Source of the DNA: Schlegelella_A sp031360885
GTDB lineage: Bacteria; Pseudomonadota; Gammaproteobacteria; Burkholderiales; Burkholderiaceae_C
Direction of reading: 5' to 3'
NCBI GenBank assembly: GCA_031360885.1
Contig: JANMCC010000243.1
Coordinates: forward strand, 1-9,352
DNA: 9,352 nt
Part shown: one piece after another, positions 6,331 to 9,352 of the stretch
Layout of the letters: each line of letters starts with the position of its first letter
Numbering within the stretch: position 1 is the stretch's first letter
Position numbers and translations under genes: made by a program
Notes under the pieces: model-generated
Told to the model about the DNA's origin: nothing
What the model saw: only the letters and a program-made list of their open reading frames with translations
Database searches by the model: none

Positions 6331-7971
6331 TCAGGCTTTCTCTTTCACGTAGCGACCGGGCGCGGGCTCGATCGCCTTCCACTTGCGGTTGCCCGGCGCC
6401 TTGGGCGCGGCCACCTGCTTTCCACCGAACGGCTTGAGCCAGTTCGACCAGTCGGTCCACCAGCTCCCGGGGTGCTCTTCGGCCTGCGCGAGCCAGGCTT
6501 CCGCGCTCGCCGGCAGCGCCGCCGTCTTGCCGATCCAGTGGCTGCGCTTCTTCTTCAGCGGCGGATTGATCACGCCGGCGATGTGGCCCGAGGCGCCGAG
6601 CACGAAGCGGCGCTTGCCCTTCAGGATGGCGGTGCTCCGGTAGGCGCCGGCCCAGGGCACGATATGGTCCTCGCGCGAGGCGTACAGGTAAGCGGGCGCC
6701 GTGATCTTCGAGATGTCGATCTTCTCGCCGCAGACGGTGAGCGCGCCCGGCTCCTTCAGCTTGTTCTCGAGATAGGTGTTGCGCAGGTACCAGCAGTACA
6801 TCGGCCCGGGCTGGTTGGTGCCGTCGCCGTTCCAGTACAGCAGGTCGAACGGCGGCGGCGTCTCGCCCTTGAGGTAGTTGCCGACGACGTAGTTCCAGAC
6901 CAGGTCGTTCGGCCGCAGGAAGCTGAAGGTCGTGGCCAGCTCCTGGCCCTTGAGAAGGCCGCCTCCGCCGGCGCTCTCGGCGCCTATCGTCATCTCGCGC
7001 ATCTTGACCGAGCCTTCGTCGATGAAGATGTCGAGGATGCCGGTGTCGGAGAAGTCGAGGAACGAGGTCAGGAGCGTCATGCTCGCCGCCGGCCGCTCGC
7101 CGCGCGCCTCGAGCACCGCGAGGGCGGTGGCGAGGATGGTCCCGCCGATGCAGAAGCCCAGCGTGTTGATCTCCTCGCTGCCCGAGATCTCCTGCGCCAG
7201 GCCGATCGCCCTGATCGCCGCGTTCTCGATGTAGTCGTCCCAGGTGCGCTGGGCGAGGTCCTCTTTCGCGTTCTTCCAGCTCACGACGAACACGCGATGG
7301 CCCTCGCCGACGGCGTAGCGGATCAGCGAGTTCTCGGGCTGCAGGTCGAGGATGTAGAACTTGTTGATGCAGGGCGGCACGATCAGCAGCGGCCGCTCGT
7401 GGACCTTGGCCGTCAGCGGCTTGTACTCGAGCAGCTGGAAGAACTCGTTCTCGAACACGACCGAACCCTCGGTCGTGGCGACGTTGCGGCCGACCTCGAA
7501 CGCGCTCTCGTCGGTCTGCGAAAGGTGGCCCTGCTGCACGTCGTGCCAGAGCTGGCGCATGCCGACGGCGAGGCTCTCGCCGTGGGTCTCGATCGCCTTC
7601 TTCTGCGCTTCGGGGTTGAGCGCGAGGTAGTTGCTCGGCGACGCCGCGTCGATCCACTGCAGCACCGCGAAGCGCACTCGCGACCGGGTCTTCTCGTCGG
7701 CCTGGAGCTGCTCCACCATGCCCAGCATCGTGCGGGCGTTCAGCAGGTACATCTCCGCCATGAAGGCACTGCCGGGCGTGGCCGACCATTCGCTGGCGGC
7801 GAAGCGCCGGTCGCTCGCCCGGCCGGAAGGCGCAGCCCCGGGCTGCAGCACCCGGTTCCATACCTCCATGGCGCCAGCCAGGTAGTCGGCCTGCAGCTTC
7901 GCCAAGGCGTCGCCGGGCACGTTGAATCCACTCAGTACCGGGGCTCCCCGGACATCGCCTGTCGTTTCCAT
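6331..7971 (-). CDS. phaC: Class I poly(3-hydroxyalkanoate) synthase
   Basis: PhaC polymerises (R)-3-hydroxyacyl-CoA into polyhydroxyalkanoate at the granule surface, releasing CoA. The 546-residue protein has the N-terminal PhaC domain (from about YLAGAMEVWNRVL to SQTDESAFEVGRNVA) and an alpha/beta-hydrolase catalytic domain. The lipase-like box is GFCIGG with nucleophile C274. The other catalytic residues are D435 in SREDHIVPW and H463 in GASGHIAGVINPP. The C-D-H spacing (161 and 28) equals that of Cupriavidus PhaC (C319, D480, H508). The N-terminus is about 45 residues shorter than in that enzyme. The C-terminus, AIEPAPGRYVKEKA, is typical. Class I is supported by the length and by the absence of phaE or phaR-subunit genes. 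The ATG at 7971 is preferred. The frame stays open to an ATG at 8115, but that region is coding on the other strand and the added residues are unlike PhaC. No Shine-Dalgarno precedes 7971, so the exact start is less certain than the identity. Confidence 0.96.
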   Translation of the reverse strand: METTGDVRGAPVLSGFNVPGDALAKLQADYLAGAMEVWNRVLQPGAAPSGRASDRRFAASEWSATPGSAFMAEMYLLNARTMLGMVEQLQADEKTRSRVRFAVLQWIDAASPSNYLALNPEAQKKAIETHGESLAVGMRQLWHDVQQGHLSQTDESAFEVGRNVATTEGSVVFENEFFQLLEYKPLTAKVHERPLLIVPPCINKFYILDLQPENSLIRYAVGEGHRVFVVSWKNAKEDLAQRTWDDYIENAAIRAIGLAQEISGSEEINTLGFCIGGTILATALAVLEARGERPAASMTLLTSFLDFSDTGILDIFIDEGSVKMREMTIGAESAGGGGLLKGQELATTFSFLRPNDLVWNYVVGNYLKGETPPPFDLLYWNGDGTNQPGPMYCWYLRNTYLENKLKEPGALTVCGEKIDISKITAPAYLYASREDHIVPWAGAYRSTAILKGKRRFVLGASGHIAGVINPPLKKKRSHWIGKTAALPASAEAWLAQAEEHPGSWWTDWSNWLKPFGGKQVAAPKAPGNRKWKAIEPAPGRYVKEKA

Positions 7972-8017
7972 CGAACGATTATCGTGTGGGACGGAGACAA
8001 AACCCTTCAGCGCAAAT
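7972..8017. promoter_or_regulatory. Divergent phaC / membrane-protein spacer with inverted repeat
   Basis: This 46-base spacer is clearly richer in A and T than its surroundings and separates two divergent starts, so it is the likeliest place for control of the phaCAB operon. It contains a perfect inverted repeat, ACGAT-T-ATCGT (7975-7985), four bases from the phaC ATG inclusive of the gap. Read on the minus strand, the repeat includes GATAAT (7978-7983), a -10-like hexamer whose seventh downstream base is the A of the phaC ATG. No good -35 box stands 15-18 bases upstream. For the plus-strand gene, GGAG (7993-7996) is too far from its ATG to be a normal ribosome binding site. The assignment is inference. 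Confidence 0.35.
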
Positions 8018-8296
8018 ATGTATCTGCTCGCGATCGCCTGGCTGTATGTCGTCGTCCTCATGGCCATCGCCGAAGGCACGGCCGTGGGCGGCAGCTGGCT
8101 CGGGGCAGCCTTCACTTTCCTGCTCTACGGCGCCCTGCCGCTCGGCATCTCGCTCTACCTGCTGGCGACGCCCGCGCGGCGCCCGGCCCGGCGCCGCGCC
8201 GAGCTCGCCTCAGCCGCGGGCGGCCGCGCCGCCGATCCAGACGGCGGCGGCCATGCGGCCGGTGACCCGGTCGCGCCGGTAGGAAAAGAACCTTGA
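8018..8296 (+). CDS. Small two-helix membrane protein, function unknown
   Basis: This encodes a 92-residue protein of unknown function. It resembles small conserved membrane proteins that I recall next to pgeF or phaC in betaproteobacteria; this is memory, not a search. Two hydrophobic segments are visible, about residues 2-19 (YLLAIAWLYVVVLMAIAE) and 28-50 (LGAAFTFLLYGALPLGISLY region). A basic stretch, RRPARRRAE (54-62), follows and should stay in the cytoplasm by the positive-inside rule, and then a polar, Gly/Pro/Asp-rich tail. The ATG at 8018 is chosen because it starts the first helix. The frame is open back to 7922, but those residues would run over the start of phaC. No clear Shine-Dalgarno is seen. 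The last 28 codons (8210-8296) overlap the end of pgeF antisense, in exact codon register, so the tail sequence is partly dictated by PgeF. Confidence 0.7.
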   Translation: MYLLAIAWLYVVVLMAIAEGTAVGGSWLGAAFTFLLYGALPLGISLYLLATPARRPARRRAELASAAGGRAADPDGGGHAAGDPVAPVGKEP

Positions 8297-8989
8297 CGGC
8301 TCGCTGAAGGCGCACCCGCTCGCCGCGCTGATGCGCTGCAGGCCGCAAGCTCGCAGCCGGTCTCGGGCCAGGCCGGACAGGTCGGCCAGCCATTTGCCGG
8401 GATCGGCGGCCTTGAATCGCGCGCTGTCGGCTCTCGTCGGCGCCACGCCGAACGCCTCCAGAACGTCCGGCCCGACCTCGAAGGCGGTCGGCCCGATGCA
8501 GACGCCGAGCCAGGCCTCGAGCTCGCCGGGCCGGCTGCCCGCGGCCGTGCACAGCGAATCGACCGTCGCCTCGAGCACGCCCGCGGCCAGGCCGCGCCAG
8601 CCGGCGTGCGCGGCGGCGACGCCTCGCGCTGCGGGCGCGGCGAACAGCACCGGCAGGCAATCGGCGACCTGCACCGTGCAGGCGATTCCAGGCTCGGTGG
8701 TCAGGCTCGCGTCGGCCTCGTGCGCCTCGGCGGAGGGCGCCGCGTCGGCGGCGTCGATGCGCACGACCCGCGTGCCGTGCACCTGGCGCAGGAACACCGG
8801 CGCGGCACCGCAGGCCACGGCGAACCGGGCGCGGTTGGCGGCGACCCGGTCCGGGTCGTCGCCGACCGCGACGCCCAGGTTCATCGAGGCGTACGGGCCG
8901 ACGCTCTGACCGCCCTCGCGCGTGGACATCAGCGCGCCGACCCGGCCGTTCGCCCACGCTGGAGCGAGCCAGATCGCCGGAGGGATCAC
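8210..8989 (-). CDS. pgeF: Purine nucleoside phosphorylase / polyphenol oxidase family protein (LACC1/YfiH)
   Basis: This is a multicopper-oxidase-like (LACC1/YfiH/PgeF) family protein of 259 residues, near the usual 240-260. Characterised members act as purine nucleoside phosphorylases and adenosine deaminases. The E. coli protein has also been linked to editing mis-incorporated residues in peptidoglycan precursors, hence the symbol. The metal-site residues are all present: H71 in LRQVHGTRV, C111 in VADCLPVLF and H128 in AAAHAGWRGLAAGV. Other signatures are STREGG, YASMNLG, the GVCIGPTAFEVG stretch and the C-terminal FFSYRRDRVTGRMAAAVWI. The start is the GTG at 8989, which overlaps the maiA TGA as GTGA; an open frame runs on upstream but over maiA. 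No strong Shine-Dalgarno is visible, consistent with coupling to maiA. Its 3' end overlaps the membrane-protein gene on the other strand by 87 bases. Confidence 0.93.
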   Translation of the reverse strand: MIPPAIWLAPAWANGRVGALMSTREGGQSVGPYASMNLGVAVGDDPDRVAANRARFAVACGAAPVFLRQVHGTRVVRIDAADAAPSAEAHEADASLTTEPGIACTVQVADCLPVLFAAPAARGVAAAHAGWRGLAAGVLEATVDSLCTAAGSRPGELEAWLGVCIGPTAFEVGPDVLEAFGVAPTRADSARFKAADPGKWLADLSGLARDRLRACGLQRISAASGCAFSEPSRFFSYRRDRVTGRMAAAVWIGGAAARG

Positions 8990-9352
8990 GCCGCGTCCGG
9001 ACAGGCCGAGGCCTGGGTGGTGGCGAACGCCGGCTCGGCCATGCAGGTCTCGAAGATGCGCATCACCGTCGGCACGTGCTCGAGCCGGCAGTTCATGCGC
9101 TGCGCGTTGTGGATCTGCGGCACCAGCACGCAATCGGCCAGCCCCGGCGTGTCGCCGTGGCAGAAGCGCCCGGTGCCGGCATGGCCGGCGAGCTGCCGCT
9201 CGACGGTCTCGAGTCCGGTCTCGACCCAGTGCCGGTACCAGCGGTTCTTGTCGTCCTCGGAGAGGCCCATCTCCCTGACCAGATAGCGCAGCACCCGCAG
9301 GTTGTCGAGCGGATGGATCTCGCAAGCCATGTCGAGCGCGATCGCGCGCACC
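8986..9352 (-). CDS. maiA: Maleylacetoacetate isomerase, zeta-class GST (C-terminal part)
   Basis: MaiA isomerises maleylacetoacetate to fumarylacetoacetate with glutathione, in tyrosine and homogentisate breakdown. Only the C-terminal 122 codons or so are in the window. The family is about 210-215 residues, so roughly 90 N-terminal residues, including the thioredoxin-fold domain with the SSCS-type active site, lie beyond the right edge. The visible part is the helical GST domain: ALDMACEIHPLDNLRVLRYL, the WYRHWVETGLETVE segment, and the capping-box region TPGLADCVLVPQIHNAQRMN, then HVPTVMRIFETCMAEPAF. The HPLDNLRVL and QIHNAQR stretches favour the zeta class over other GSTs. Because the catalytic site is not visible, a related zeta GST with another substrate cannot be excluded. 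The TGA overlaps the pgeF GTG. Confidence 0.9.
   Translation of the reverse strand, partial: VRAIALDMACEIHPLDNLRVLRYLVREMGLSEDDKNRWYRHWVETGLETVERQLAGHAGTGRFCHGDTPGLADCVLVPQIHNAQRMNCRLEHVPTVMRIFETCMAEPAFATTQASACPDAA

Noticed and set aside
6308..7861. Upstream extension of the phaA frame (apparent 911-residue protein)
   Set aside because: The extension is antisense-free but overlaps phaC in another frame and looks like low-complexity shadow. The thiolase starts at 6307 with its own ribosome binding site.
7972..8115. Longer phaC start at the ATG at 8115
   Set aside because: The extra 48 residues lie opposite the small membrane-protein gene and do not look like a PhaC N-terminus.
6313..8265. 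650-residue plus-strand open frame opposite phaC
   Set aside because: The composition is that of a mirror frame (Arg/Ala/Leu/Val-rich, no motif), and phaC on the minus strand is unambiguous.

Overview
The window is ordinary-looking chromosomal DNA from a GC-rich bacterium. It is densely packed with genes, and codon third positions are strongly biased to G or C. The gene set points to a betaproteobacterium (Burkholderiales or Rhodocyclales type): a class I phaC-phaA-phaB operon of Cupriavidus/Zoogloea type, a peroxiredoxin-glutaredoxin hybrid, a zeta-class maleylacetoacetate isomerase, and a small membrane protein between pgeF and phaC. The lineage is inferred from protein resemblance, not from a marker gene. 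I see no rRNA, tRNA, CRISPR array, insertion sequence, phage gene or origin.

Left part (1-3573, plus strand): the almost complete glnD, encoding the bifunctional PII uridylyltransferase and uridylyl-removing enzyme that senses glutamine, enters from the left edge. Two bases after its stop comes mnmH (selU), encoding tRNA 2-selenouridine synthase. The two are probably co-transcribed.

Middle (3584-7971, minus strand, read right to left): phaC (PHA synthase), phaA (beta-ketothiolase) and phaB (acetoacetyl-CoA reductase) together make the full three-step route from acetyl-CoA to polyhydroxybutyrate. phaA and phaB overlap by four bases (ATGA). A peroxiredoxin-glutaredoxin fusion gene follows phaB, in the place where phaR often sits in relatives. 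It runs tail to tail into mnmH with a 10-base gap.

Right part (7972-9352): a 46-base, comparatively AT-rich spacer separates phaC from a divergent gene for a 92-residue, two-helix membrane protein. The 3' end of that gene overlaps the 3' end of pgeF on the opposite strand by 87 bases. pgeF (LACC1/YfiH family) overlaps the upstream maiA by four bases (GTGA), and maiA leaves through the right edge.

Functionally the window joins nitrogen sensing (GlnD), carbon storage (PhaCAB), thiol-based peroxide defence and two housekeeping enzymes. Every gene except the small membrane protein belongs to a well-known family. I found no convincing undescribed system. The points most worth checking are the antisense-overlapping small membrane protein, the phaC upstream region with an inverted repeat and a possible leaderless start, and the altered glutathione-site residues in the hybrid peroxiredoxin.
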